Shown piece by piece: positions 24,696 to 36,329 of a stretch of DNA of 64,000 nucleotides. Every line of letters starts with the position of its first letter. Position 1 is the stretch's first letter. The notes below the pieces were generated by a model that was given only the letters and a program-made list of their open reading frames with translations, made no database searches and was not told the DNA's origin. This DNA comes from Ottelia alismoides (lineage: Eukaryota > Streptophyta > Magnoliopsida > Alismatales > Hydrocharitaceae). The stretch lies in contig JAZKJV010002956.1 of assembly GCA_037367405.1 (NCBI GenBank), positions 558,001 to 622,000 on the forward strand. The letters run 5' to 3'. The translations under genes were made by a program, and so were the position numbers.

Positions 24696-25589
24696 GACTC
24701 AAAGTTGGCGCAAGCCAACTAACTCTCCCTATTCAAGAATAAACTGACCCTTGACTTGATTTATCCAGTGTGTGCCACCACCTCCAACCGTGACTGGGCT
24801 CGTAGTCACCTCACATGGAAGATTGGTTGTTGGAGGGGACATTCCAAAGTTCTCTTCAGCTTTGCATTGCGCCACCGTGCAAGTCCAGCTCCAGGAACAC
24901 CGCCCCGTCGTGCGAAGACCTGGAGGAATACACTCCACCCCATGTGACTACGTCCATCTCTCATTCAATTATGTCGATCATCATGCCTTAATTAGGAATA
25001 TAATCACATTCTTAGGATGTCCTAATCATCTTGCTTGAATTTTTACCTGAACTTCAATTTTCCTAGAACATTCTTTAACTGCAAGAATAACTAATTCCTA
25101 TGTCTGATTCTATTGTGAATCAAGCAACATTATTACACTTCCAGGTTGTCCAAATATTCTAGAGAAATTTATTGGCATCTAATCCACATCATTTCAGCAT
25201 ATGGAAATTCCTCTCCGTAAAAAAATCGAGAAATAAACCAGCTATGGTTTTCAAATCCTAGCCGAAGCCTTCTCCAGCATTTACCGCCTTCTCCGAATGC
25301 TTCTCGCTATAGGAGAGCTCAGAGGGTATAGGAAATCCCCTCCTGGCCTTGCAGGAACTTGCCATACGTCGTAGATTGACCTGAGATGAGAATCTCCGTC
25401 AACGCACTTTCAGATTGAGGAAGAACACTCCAAGGAACTCGATGTGTAGGTGGTCAACACGTATCACCCACAAATGGTTACAATCGCACTGCGTCTTCTA
25501 ATATCAACGATTCCAGTGAAATGGTGGAGATTTTGCAACATAACCCAACAACTCCAGAAATTCCTACGCTCTCCATCAGTTTCCAGATA

Positions 25590-25625
25590 TTACATTTAGG
25601 TCCCCACACATGGACCTAAATGTAA
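25590..25625 (+). repeat. LTR hairpin, gypsy-1 5' copy
   Basis: TTACATTTAGGTCC and its exact complement (14 of 14) flank an 8-base loop. Relative to copy D the third pair has changed from G-C to A-T on both arms. A smaller hairpin follows at 25651-25665 (GTCCCTA, C, TAGGGAC). Confidence 0.8.
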
Positions 25626-26350
25626 TAAAACTTGTTTTCTTTATATTTCAGTCCCTACTAGGGACCAAATTGTGAACTACTTTCTTTTATTATTTTACAT
25701 CTTTATCCCTGTAGACTATGTGAACTTTGTACACTTTCTGGATCTTATTTTTTGTGATTCTTTTTGGGTAGTTATTCAACTACCTTAGCGAGGTTTCTTC
25801 GTATTCTTTCGTGTATTTTCTTCGCTTTATCATTATGTTTTGTTTTTTCACCTTTCGACTTCGTTCTGATTTCTTTTTGTGTTCTTTCTTCGTGCTCGTC
25901 ATTCGAGCTTTTTATCTACTATATAATACCACATATCTTCTATACTTTTCACCTACTATATTTTAGATAAATCATTTTTTGAAAAATATCACTTTGAAAA
26001 GTAAATAAAAAATGGAAAAGATAAAAATAAAATAAAAATTTCAAAATAAAAAACCCAAAAAAGATTTTCGAGATTATCTAGGTTTCTTCGAGAAGAAATA
26101 AAAAAACACAAAATACCTCTTTCTCTCAAAAACGCTTGTATCACTATTCTACCTCGTTATTTTGGACCCAGGGAAACTTACCCTGATAAATAATAAGTTT
26201 AAGATAAAATTGGTTATAAATATATTCATTCATTCTTGTTATCTCTCATATTTTATTGATTTTTGTTTGATTAACCAGGGTTTTGTGGGGAGCGAATTTT
26301 CTACACTGACACTGAAATTTTATCGCTCGAAAAACCCCAAGTTATCAAAA

Positions 26351-26367
26351 TGATGCCATTGCCGGGA
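26351..26367 (+). other. Gypsy-1 primer-binding site (tRNA-Asp type)
   Basis: TGATGCCATTGCCGGGA follows the LTR after AAA. The Athila-type site is TGGCGCCGTTGCCGGGGA, so this one carries several substitutions. Gypsy-2 has a better copy. Confidence 0.75.
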
Positions 26368-27727
26368 GGTGTTAGCCATACTTTTGTTATTGATTTTTTA
26401 ATTTGTGATTTTCTTTATTCTTGTTTTTTTGAGTTTCTTCAATTTTCTTTCGAGTTGTTTAAAATTTTTTACGACTTTTAGGGATTTCTTTGATTTTCAT
26501 CGATTTTCTCGATTTTTACAGTTTTTGTGTGTCTTTGATAACAAGTTTTGCAGGGCCTGCAGGATTAGTCGGATTATTCGAAAGCTAAACTAGTGAGAGT
26601 GCAGAGATCGACTATTTATCTACGAGTCAGTTGTAGAGGAGCAGATCGAGTTGGTAGATTTTTTGTACTTATATTTTTTTATTTTGTGAGAGAGGAAGGG
26701 ACACTTGCCTGTTTTGACTTAAGTAGAAGGGGTCAACTAAGGACATCTCAACTTGTACCTAGACTTGAACACTTTTTAGGGGTCTGTTAAGCTAAGTGTC
26801 GGTGTGCTTGCGGGACCTAATCATTGGTTTTGGTTTTCATTGATTTTTTCTTGGTTTCACATGATTTTGTGGAGCCTAGGTGTGCATGCTTGATTGACTA
26901 GAAGACTAAAGAAAAACCCATATCCCTAATCCATAGTTAGGCGTAATTCAATGATTTGAAAATTAATTCATTCTTATGTTAGAGCTGCTGATTTAGGATA
27001 CTATTTTATCACTTTTTGCATGCCTTAGCTTAGGTTCAAAATTTCTTCGTCGATCACTTGCATGTAGACTGCTGGCGTCATGTATGACCTCTATCTCTGC
27101 ATCCATCATTATTTTCCAGTGCATTCCTTGATTCTCCATCTATAAGACAAATTTTGAAAAAAATAAAAAGAATTGACCTCCCATTATATATTGTTGAAAA
27201 TATCCAAAAAGGTTAAAATTTTGTATAAAAAGATTTAAGAAAAACTATACCAAAAAATTAAAAATATGGACTTAAAAATTTATATTGAGAGAGAAATCCC
27301 CTCTTTGTTTCTAGGTGCTCTCTAGACAGATCCAGATACGTACACATATGGAATAGCACCCAATTCCATGGACTTATGCCCTAAGCACTTCGATTCACTC
27401 TCAGGTCCTATTACTCACTGTAAGAACTTGCCTCAAATGTTAGTAGAAGTATTCTTATTTAAGTTGGCATGCACCACTGCTTAAGAACGAACTTCCTTAG
27501 GAGACTACACCTGCGGGATTGATATAATAGTTTCTTTGTCCCCTAACTTTTAAATTGAAAAGATAAAAGACTAAACTTTTACGGTCATCATTGTGTGAAG
27601 TTGGTGAACTTGGGGTTGCATTGTGTTTGTATGCGAGGTGTAAGTTGTACCACATCTCATACGCCTTTACACTCGTGATTTTGACTTGACTTCATAATCT
27701 CTCTAGTATATTCTTTTGGCATCGAAG
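26368..27727 (+). other. Gypsy-1 leader
   Basis: It is homologous to gypsy-2 41175-42428; shared landmarks are TTTGCAGGGCCTGCAGG (26547 and 41337) and AAGATAAAAGA (27559 and 42263). No coding domain is visible. Confidence 0.6.
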
Positions 27728-29060
27728 AGGACGACCAGATAGATTTTACACTCAGACTTCGTGAGATTTTGATAGTCCATCGTTCGTCATATGTCTTTAC
27801 AGACTCGATAGGACCCTCTTCCCGAATTGATCCCATTTGGTCACGAGGAGAGTCAGACCCATACTCCTTCGCCCCCCATCCCTTCTGTTGAGGCACACCC
27901 ACACCTCAAATTTTCGGTTATTTCTCATACACATTTTTCATTGAGTTCTTATGAGATTTTTTCTTTACTAGAGGATTCGAAGATCATGGCTAGAGGGAAG
28001 GGACATTTTGTGGACAGAGCTGATGAGGACAGACCGACTGGAGAGGGACAAATAGATAAGAGACCCGATCTAACATCAGATATTACTACGGGAATTCTTA
28101 ACACACTATAGCAGATGAGTTTACATATCAGAGATTAGTGTAGAGTCCAGTATAAGCTGAGAGATGAGATCTCTTCACTGGAGCATGGGCTGGGAGACCA
28201 CCATCCCCTGTCGTGGTTCCCATTACTTTGAGAGATGAGTATGACCCAAGATCCATGACACTATCACCTATTCAAGGATCATACGAGTTGATTCCGTCAT
28301 TCATTTTTTTTGCTTCCCAAGTACTATGGGAACACTTCAGAGGAGCCATTCATCTTTTTGCAGTAGTTTGAGATGATTTATGATACAACTTGATACCTAA
28401 GAGTTACGTAGGAGGTTGTTCGTCTCAAGGCCTTTCCCATCGCCTTAGCAAATAAGGCATTGTACTGGTTGAGTTACTTAGGGAGACGATCATAAATGTT
28501 ACGATATGAAGTGCACTTTTCTGCATAAATATTTTCCTCTAGGACGGACGAACATATGAGGAGTTAGATCTCCAATTTTACATAGTTACTACAAGAATAA
28601 TTTCATGAGGCGTAAGATAGATTCAAGGATTTAACAGAGAGATGCCCGCATCATGAGATACCTTTGCAGATACTTGTGCAGAATTACTTTGGAGGACTCC
28701 ATCCGGATATCTAGTGCCTAATGAGCTTCGTATGTGGTAGTAGTTATCCAAATAGGGATGCTAAGTCTGTTTGGTCCATCTTTGAGGGGATGGAAAAAAA
28801 TTGACGTGTTATTGATTCCACTCAGGCATTCTAGAAGGGCCCACAACCACCACACCACAAAGAGCATCAGAAGGTGGCACATGTCTCAGAGTCCAAGTCA
28901 CAGTCTGGCAGGGGGTTTATTAGTGAGAAGCTTACATTAGTCAACGTGATTTAGAAGCAAGTTCAAGATTTACACCCGTTATGAGAGTTGGAGAAAATCT
29001 CATTACTTCCTCAGTAGTTGAGCGATCTGATAGATAATCTAATGAAGAGGGGAGAGATTG
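27728..29060 (+). pseudogene. Gypsy-1 gag remnant
   Basis: This part would encode the particle protein. It aligns with gypsy-2 gag: a proline-rich N-terminal part (PHPSVEAHPHLKF-like, about 27860-27910), a QMARGKG-like block near 27990, and the conserved retrotransposon Gag core at about 28290-28480. The core includes LPKYYGNTSEEPF, a VRLKAFP equivalent and KALYWLSYLG. Its C-terminal part (HHEIPLQILVQNYFGG) is at about 28650-28700. Multiple stops and frameshifts are present. The codon aligned with the gypsy-2 ATG (42429) is AGG. Confidence 0.75.
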
Positions 29061-29078
29061 GGGATGAAATAGTGCTTT

Positions 29079-29410
29079 GGATGAGGGAAGGATCTGCTAG
29101 CACAATTTTTCCAAGACCGTAGAAATCGGAAAATGAAAAGATACTATATCTATCAAGGCACAAAAAGATTGATGCAGTGCAAGAAACATTAAAGCCAATT
29201 CAAAGAAGAAGCCACCAAATACAAATATGACCGCAATGGTTCAAGCTCCCACCAAAAAGCTGCATAACTCAGTGGAGACTTAGCTACACTAGCTGGGCTT
29301 CACAAGGAGAAGCGTCTACACTGGTCGCACACCATTTTTCTTCTTATTCCTCTACTTTCTCTCTCTATTCGATTGTGGACACAACAAAACCTGACCTTAG
29401 AAGGGAATAC
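29079..29410 (+). other. Gypsy-1 3' untranslated region, left part
   Basis: From GGATGAGGGAAG onward it aligns with gypsy-2 61668-62004. It ends at the AATAC that flanks Copia-C and continues after it at 31928. Confidence 0.7.
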
Positions 29411-30660
29411 TGTTAGCAATGTGAGCCCGAGGCGAACCATTCCTGCAATAATTGTTATTGTAATTAATGATTTATCAATAAAAGTTATTGACTCCCTTTC
29501 TGATATTGAATGAATGAATGCACTATAAGGTCCCTCTGTACAATTAGGGTTATGTACCATGGCCAACTTGATAATCATACAGCTGTTGATTCATTGATTG
29601 ATTCATAGAGGTTGATGCTTGGATGAATATCTAAGGAGTTAGATAGAGGACTCGTCAAGCATCATCAATGATTGACAAGTAGTAATCTCCAGTCTGAGTG
29701 GGAGATGGCAATCCTATGTCATTAGACTGATATCTGATCGACCTCTTGATGCAGGTCCTCTGCATGGGAATATTGATTCAGAGTTATCAGATTAGTTGAG
29801 TCAATGAGTTGACTTAACGAGATCGAGATAACCAAAGACCTATGATGAATACTGTCACATCACAAGCAAACATCCTCTGACCAGGGACAGATGTATTGCT
29901 ATATGTCTGAGTATGCACATTTGGCAGACCAATAGGTTGATGACCTAACCAAGGTCTATATACCGGTGAGCTGGTGTGCATGTAATGACATATGAGTAAT
30001 ATGATCTCTTAAAGGGATCATACAGGTTCACTTGTGAACCGGGAGACATGAGCTCACTCATGAGGTTTTGGGATTGACCAAATTCCATGCATGGTCATCA
30101 TGTTTTAGAAGCATGATATGAATTGGAAGGGAAGATATATGCTTTGTGAAAGCATATGATCTATACCATATCCCAAGAACCAAGATTGAGAAACTTAGTG
30201 ATCAAACCCTGAAGATGACAGTGTAAAAGTGATCTATATCTTCGGGATGATCATGACTCTTCCAGTATGCAGGATGTACAGGTATTGGGAATACCTGAAG
30301 GGTGATTTGATCATTAACGATTGTATAACCATGACGCTTCCATTCCGAGGGAGTGATGAAACATGTCTGGATTTTAGTGACTCCTCTCATTAAAGAAGTG
30401 ACCTAATCTTAGTCCATATACTGGACATTGATCTGAATAAGATTCGGATGCAATGAGAAGATTAGGTTTACGGTCTTGATTTAATCAACCATCTATGAGA
30501 GGTCCATGAGATCTGGATTTGAGATGTGATCTCAATATCCAAGTCACTATACATGGAACAATACAATCACCCTGTCCTTATCTCCAAGTATCTGAGGAGA
30601 AATGGCATTATTCTTAAATGGTTTAAGAATAATTCCATAAGATCTAACAAAGAGAAGTTT

Positions 30661-30731
30661 ATAATTAAATGTGATTTAATTATCATGATGTATGGGGAAT
30701 TATCCAATATAATTAAATATGATTTAATTAT
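30661..30731. repeat. Two tandem AT palindromes in Copia-C U3
   Basis: ATAATTAAAT / ATTTAATTAT occurs with loop GTG at 30661-30683 and with loop ATG at 30709-30731, 48 bases apart and both perfect. Confidence 0.75.
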
Positions 30732-31354
30732 TATGGATAAGAATAATGTAGATAGTAATATCCAATTATTCATAATATATTATAATTGTGATTTTATAAT
30801 GTATTAGAGAGAGTTAATTATTAATTTATATTTGAATATTAATTATTAATGTGTATTGGATACACATTGTCTAATTAATTGAAAATATAAATTACATTTA
30901 GTTTTGGGTTGTGAACATGATTCACGATTTTCCAATGTCAAGATTGCAATATTCCCAAAATAATTGAGAATTATTTTTAGTGAATAAAAATACCAACAAA
31001 TAGTTGTTGGAAATAAGTTGAGAGAAAAACAAGGAGATGTGCAATCTCATGGGAATCCATGATATTGCCCTTCCCATATGGGAAAGGAGGTGGCGGCACC
31101 AATTCCTTTATGGAATTGGTGGCCGTCCACTCCCTCTAATGGGGAAGGTGGATCTCATTTGTATTTTCACTCCTTATTTGGTTGGTTTAATTTGGTATCA
31201 ATATATATTTGATTTATCAAATATATTTAATCAAATTAAATCACAAATTGTTGGCTTTTACCAACAACAATCTTGACCATTGGATTGACATAAATCAATC
31301 TCATCCATTGATTTTATATGTCCCATGGATTGAGATCTGTGGATCCCAAAACCC

Positions 31355-31363
31355 TATAAATAG
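31355..31363 (+). promoter_or_regulatory. TATA box of Copia-C
   Basis: TATAAATAG is preceded by AAAACCC and followed by AGAGGCAT, with CT runs 50-90 bases downstream. Confidence 0.6.
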
Positions 31364-31842
31364 AGAGGCATACCATGCTCTCTCTTTACATGCTATTGTA
31401 GCACACAACTCTCTCTCTCTTTCTCCATACTCGACAACCCTCTCTCTCTCTCTTCTTGGTGGCCGTCCACCATACCTTGGTGGAGAGAATTGTCGACGCC
31501 CGCGCCATTGTGCTGCCACTTCAACGCTCTGCGGTTCTCCGTCTACTTGGAGTGCTTCACTCACGAAGGAGACGTTCGATCTCGTGCGACGAGATCAGGA
31601 GCAACCGTGCTTGGATCATCTTGGATTGCAAGGACACCGCGACTCATCTCCGCGCTCGCAAGCCGTTACTCGGCGATCGGACTTGAGACAGGAGGTCTCT
31701 TCTCTTAGAGACTTGAACAACCACGCTTCAAGAGGTATTGCATTATACTTGTTGTGGTTATAGATGAAACAATTTAAGAATGGTTCTTGGATCATGTGGT
31801 TTCATCGAATAATTTTTTTTTTAAATTCCGCTGCACCGAACA

Positions 31843-31883
31843 ACTAGTACGACTAGTCGTTATTCATCGTATCCGATACGATG
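31843..31883. repeat. Tandem palindromes in Copia-C U5
   Basis: ACTAGT, ACG, ACTAGT (31843-31857) is followed by CATCGTATC, C, GATACGATG (31865-31883, 9 of 9 paired). Both lie within 90 bases of the LTR end. Confidence 0.7.
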
Positions 31884-31927
31884 ATTACGCTTCCGTGATG
31901 CGCTTGAGGATTTCTCCATATCCTTCA

Positions 31928-32334
31928 AGTACCCCCGTCATCGAGGCAAGAGTAGTTCGATGAGGAACCAATGGGAGTGTACTATTAGGATGAGCACTTT
32001 CTTGCTTCTTTGAGCAGGAAGAGCTAAAATAATTCACACACAGTACAAATTGAATTCAAGGTTGATAGAGTTACGATATGGATGAGCGGATCTGATCTAG
32101 CTGTCGAGGTCAACCTAAATAAGGATTTGTGGAAATTGAGGGTAGTTGAGACTAAAATAGTAATCCTAGCTAAGGCTCTGATAAAATGCATGTTTAGGCC
32201 CGAATGAGCTCCGTCCTTTTTCCGTTCTCAATAATTGGTTTTAGGAAAACAATTTCATTCTAACTTTCTTTCTTTTCTCTTATTTTTCGAATAAGTGTTT
32301 GGTAAGGAACTAGCAAAGTTTAATTATAGAGTGT
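31928..32334 (+). other. Gypsy-1 3' untranslated region, right part
   Basis: It aligns with gypsy-2 62000-62262 (GAGTAGYTSGATGAGGAAYCAATGG and onward), then about 150 bases without a partner in this window. The last bases, AATTATAGAGTG, are a plausible decayed purine tract. Confidence 0.6.
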
Positions 32335-35300
32335 TGTTGAATTCATGATTCATTAACATTCTTTCTACATTTTGTCTTAAAAACCCTAAACAAATACATC
32401 TAAAATATTCGTTAGTTTTCATCTTTTATCAAAACCACACCCATGAATAAAAATGCACTTTTATGCATCCGAAACATGTAAATAAATAAAGGAATAAAAA
32501 TAAAGAAAAATAAAACAAAGCAGATTGTAGATATGTATATATCTATAATATGACTTATATAATATAAATATAGCTGCAAATAAATTTCTATTGGCTAACA
32601 TGTGAGACCGAGTTAACACAAATTGGTTGATAAACAAATAAGTAAGGGGAGATAATGAAAGAAACCCACAAAAATAATTAATTATCCATTCTTCACATTG
32701 TTCATTATTTATAATATATTTATTAAATATTAATTGATTTTTTAATTATCTCATATGAACATATTTTCCCCCAAACCCATTTCCTAATTATTTCTAAAAA
32801 CATATAGAAAAATATAAAAATAAGTTAAAAATAATATCTTATATATATGCCTCCAACTTTTACATTGTCAATATCTCAACTTCCGAACATCACAACTTCT
32901 TCATAAGAACTCCAATTTCACTCTACTCACTTTAAAATACATATTATCTAATTAATGAAGGCAGTTTCACTGGAATCGAAGTCCGTTTGCAAAAACATTA
33001 GTTTTGGGACATAATGACAACTAAGTTTCCAGGCTATTTATTTTATTTAGAACACATTATTTATAGTTTCACTAATTTTATAATATTAATTAGTTTCAAG
33101 ATTTTTTATTTTAACCACTATTAATTTCATAATTTCTAAAACTATTTATTATTTTATATAATGCAAAAACACTAATTTACAGATGAATTTGAATTGTGCA
33201 ACTTTATATTCATATTTATTAATATTTTAAATTAATATAGTAAAATGTATAAAATTTCATAAATACCCTTTTTATTACTTTAATAATTATGAAAATATAA
33301 AAATAAGCAATTATTTATTAATTTACTCAATTTAAAGTCAAATACATATTTCTCAAGTATTAATTATACCTATTTATTTATGTAATTTTATGTTTCATGA
33401 ATTTTTATTATTTATCCAAATAAACTATCATATAATTAGATAAATTAATTATCTATATTTGTACTTTTATACCTATTTAAAATTACATTATTTATTATTT
33501 ATTATATATTATTCAATTTATACTATAATTACACAATCTGGACAACCATGTGCTCACACGTGTCAATGCCTGGTTCATCTTATTCAATAAGAGACAATTG
33601 GAGTTCTATTCCAACGTCTCCATTTCAACTAATTTCCCTGCATCCATGGTTCAACCTAAAGCCCATATAAGATGTCAAATCCTAAGACCTAACAAACCTA
33701 ATCCACCACAATGCTCGATTTTATACTAACTCCCCGTTGACCTTCCTATAATCCACTCAAAGTTGGCAAAGCCGAGTAACTCTCCTTGTTCCAAAATAAA
33801 CTGACCCTCACCCAATTTTCTCCATCATGTGCCGCCACCTCTGGCCGGGACATGGTCTCGTAGTCACCTTACGTGGAAGACTGGTCATCTAAGGAGAAGT
33901 TTAAAGGTTCTCGTCAGCCTTGCATTGCGCCACCATGCGTGTCCAACTCCAGGAAACAACCCCGTCGAGCGAAGACCTAGAGTAATATACTTCATCCTCA
34001 AGTGATTGTATCCACCTCTCATTCGATTCTCTCGATCTTCATGCCTATATTAGGAATATAATCACATTCCTATGGTATCTTAATCATATCGCTTGAATCA
34101 TATACCAATTTCAATCTCAATTGCGACCATATTTCACCAAATTTTGACCCGATCTTCAATTTTCCCAACACCTTCTTTAATGGAAAGAACAACTAATGGT
34201 TTTGGCCGATTCTGTTGTGAATTGAGCAACATTATTACACTTTCAGGTTGTCCAAATATTCTAGACTAATTTCTTAGCATCTAGACCACATCATTTCAGC
34301 ATATGGTGATTCCTCCCAGTAAAACAATCGAGGAACAACTTGCTAGGGTTTTCAAACCCTACCTGAAGCCTTCTCCAGCATTCACTTCTTATCAAACTGC
34401 TTCTCACCACAAGAGAGCTCGGAGGGGATAGGGGATCCCCTCCTGGCCCCTACAGGAGCTTGCCCTACGACATAGATCAATCTGAGATGAGAATCACCAT
34501 CGCTGCAATTTTACATGGGGAAGAACACTCCAAAGAACTCGACGCGCAGGTGGTCGACACGTGTCATCCAAAAATGGCTACAATTACGCTGCCTCTTAAA
34601 AACTCAACCGTTCAAGGTGAAATGTATAGAGATTGTGCAACATAAGCCCACACAATTTCAGAAATTCCTATGTACTCCATTAGTTTCTAGATATTAGATT
34701 TAGGTCCTCGTACAGGGACCTAGATGTAATAAAAATTTGTTTTCTTTACATTTCAGTCCCTACTAAGGACCAAATTGTGAACTAGTTTCTTTTAATCTTT
34801 TTACATCTGTATCCCTATAGACTTTGTGAACTTTGGACACTTTGTGGACATTATTTTTTTACGATACTTTAAGGGTAGTTTGCCAACTACCCTAGAGAGG
34901 TTTCTTCATATTTTTTGTATTTATTTGATTTTTCATTGTGTTTTGATTTTTTCCTTTCGACCATGTTTTGATTTCTTTTTATGTGCTTTTATTTGAGCTC
35001 TTCGTTCGAGCCTTTATCAAATATATAGTACCGCATATCTTCTACACTTTTAACCTATTATAATATAGATACATCTTTTTTGAAAAATATCACTTTGAAA
35101 ATTAAATAAAAATTGGAAAAGATAAAAATAAAAATTTAAAAAATAAAAACGTTAAAATATTGTCCCAATTTTCCATTTTCATTAGGAGTTAAAAATCACA
35201 AAAATATCTCTTTCACTCAAAAATCAAAGTATAGTTATTCTGCCTCCCTGTGTTCGACCAAGAGAAACTTACTTAGATAAATAAATAGTTTAAGATAAAA

Positions 35301-35431
35301 TAGAGAGAAATCTATGCATTCATTCTCTTTGTCTCTCCTATTTTATTGATCTTTGTTTGATTAATCGAATCTATTAGCGTGGTTCTCTACACCGACACAA
35401 TTATTAATCACAAGTAAGATTCACATTATCA
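32335..35431 (+). repeat. Gypsy-1 3' LTR (3097 bp)
   Basis: It starts TGTTGAATTCATGATTCATT and ends ATTATCA, followed by GTATT. The same plan as the 5' LTR is kept: AT-rich U3, C-rich zone, degraded TATA (33747), GC-rich leader (33830-33990), and a hairpin at 34693-34730 with 13 of 15 pairs. Confidence 0.85.
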
Positions 35432-35436
35432 GTATT

Positions 35437-36080
35437 CAAAGTAGAAAATGTACAATGCACCTTTCTCTGGGAATGGTGTTACATGCCAAAGTATTCAATA
35501 TCTCATATATATTGATGTATGTGTATAATCATTATCATAATAAACATTATGATATGTTTTATCATTTGTTGATTATTTATGATATGGGATTTCATCCCTT
35601 TACCTTAGAAACCTTTGAAATGTTCAAAGATTTCAAAATTTTGGTTTAAAACCAAAGTTCGAAGGAAGATGAAATGAATTTGACCTGACCTAGGTAACAA
35701 GACCTATTAGATGAATTCAAGTAATACCTTATTGGAAAGGAATATCATTCCTGCCTCACTCCCCGTAATATACCTAAACTCAATAGAGTTGTAGGGAGAT
35801 ACAATTGGATCATGAGTGAAATGATTTAATAAATTGTGAATCTCAGCATAATTATCTCTTAGTTTCCAGGTAGATATATGTAGGGAAGACTACATTATAT
35901 ATCATTAATAAGATTCCATGTGGATCTATACCCAAAAACCCTCATATGCTATGATTTGGAATCTAGCATAGTCTTGGACACTTGAGGATTTAGGATTGCT
36001 TGGTCCACGACTTTGTCATGGATGCTAGTAAGATGGAATCTAGCACCAAAGAGTGCAGCTTCATCAGGAAAATAAAGGAT
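35437..36080 (+). pseudogene. Copia-B integrase, core part
   Basis: This continues the integrase split at 23312. APFSGNGVTCQSIQYLIYI-like text at about 35457-35515 corresponds to the KRPFSGKxxRxxxxLxLIHxD segment. GEEAxNE and FKxYLIGKEYHSCLTP-like pieces lie at about 35700-35765 and match the EFxxYLxxxGIxxxLTP segment, followed by NRVVGRYNWI. The catalytic Glu position is again not kept. A GCLVHDFVMDAS-like stretch at about 35995 matches the IWGCxAxV region. Stops are frequent. Confidence 0.6.
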
Positions 36081-36329
36081 GGTATTGGATACCTACTTTA
36101 TGACCTTAAGGTTATTAAAATATTTCATATATGACAATGTGATTCTTAGATAATGACTATATTGAGAATCAAGATGAAAATGAAGTGAAGGAAACTATTT
36201 AATCTTGAGAATATAATGAGGCTCCTGAAATCGAAAACTAAAAGGAAAATTTAAAATAAAACACTCATACCCCTTTAAATAAGTTTGAGGATGAATTCCA
36301 TGTGTCAAGAAATATGACAATGATCAAAC

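Larger units (their letters stand above)
23313..26347 (+). repeat. Gypsy-1 5' LTR (3035 bp)
   Basis: It starts TAATGAATTCATGATTCATT (the expected TG is TA, a single change) and ends AGTTATCA. TATA is at 24688 and hairpins at 25590-25625 and 25651-25665. A GC-rich leader-like stretch runs 24770-24950. Over a 170-base stretch near the hairpin it differs from the 3' LTR at roughly 13% of positions by eye. Confidence 0.85.
29411..31927 (+). repeat. Copia-C, solo copia LTR (2517 bp)
   Basis: It starts TGTTAGCAATGTG and ends TCCTTCA. It is flanked by AATAC (29406) and AGTAC (31928). The uninterrupted site is visible in gypsy-2 at 62000-62004 (AATAC followed by CTCCC). No internal region remains, so it is a recombination product. 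TATAAATAG is at 31355 and the U5 palindromes at 31843-31883. Confidence 0.85.
23313..35431 (+). mobile_element. Gypsy-1, Ty3/gypsy retrotransposon with gag but no pol
   Basis: The parts are: 5' LTR, primer site matching tRNA-Asp, leader, decayed gag, about 0.7 kb of 3' untranslated region (interrupted by Copia-C), and 3' LTR, with a perfect 5-bp target duplication. Compared with gypsy-2, everything from the end of gag (about 43720) to 61667 is missing, roughly 6.4 kb once gypsy-3 is discounted. That includes protease, reverse transcriptase, RNase H, integrase and the hairpin modules. Gypsy-1 could at most have been a non-autonomous passenger. Confidence 0.85.

Noticed and set aside
31209..31763. 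184-codon plus-strand open frame in Copia-C
   Set aside because: It spans TATA, the CT runs and the R-U5 of a solo LTR; sister LTRs do not keep the frame. Not a gene.
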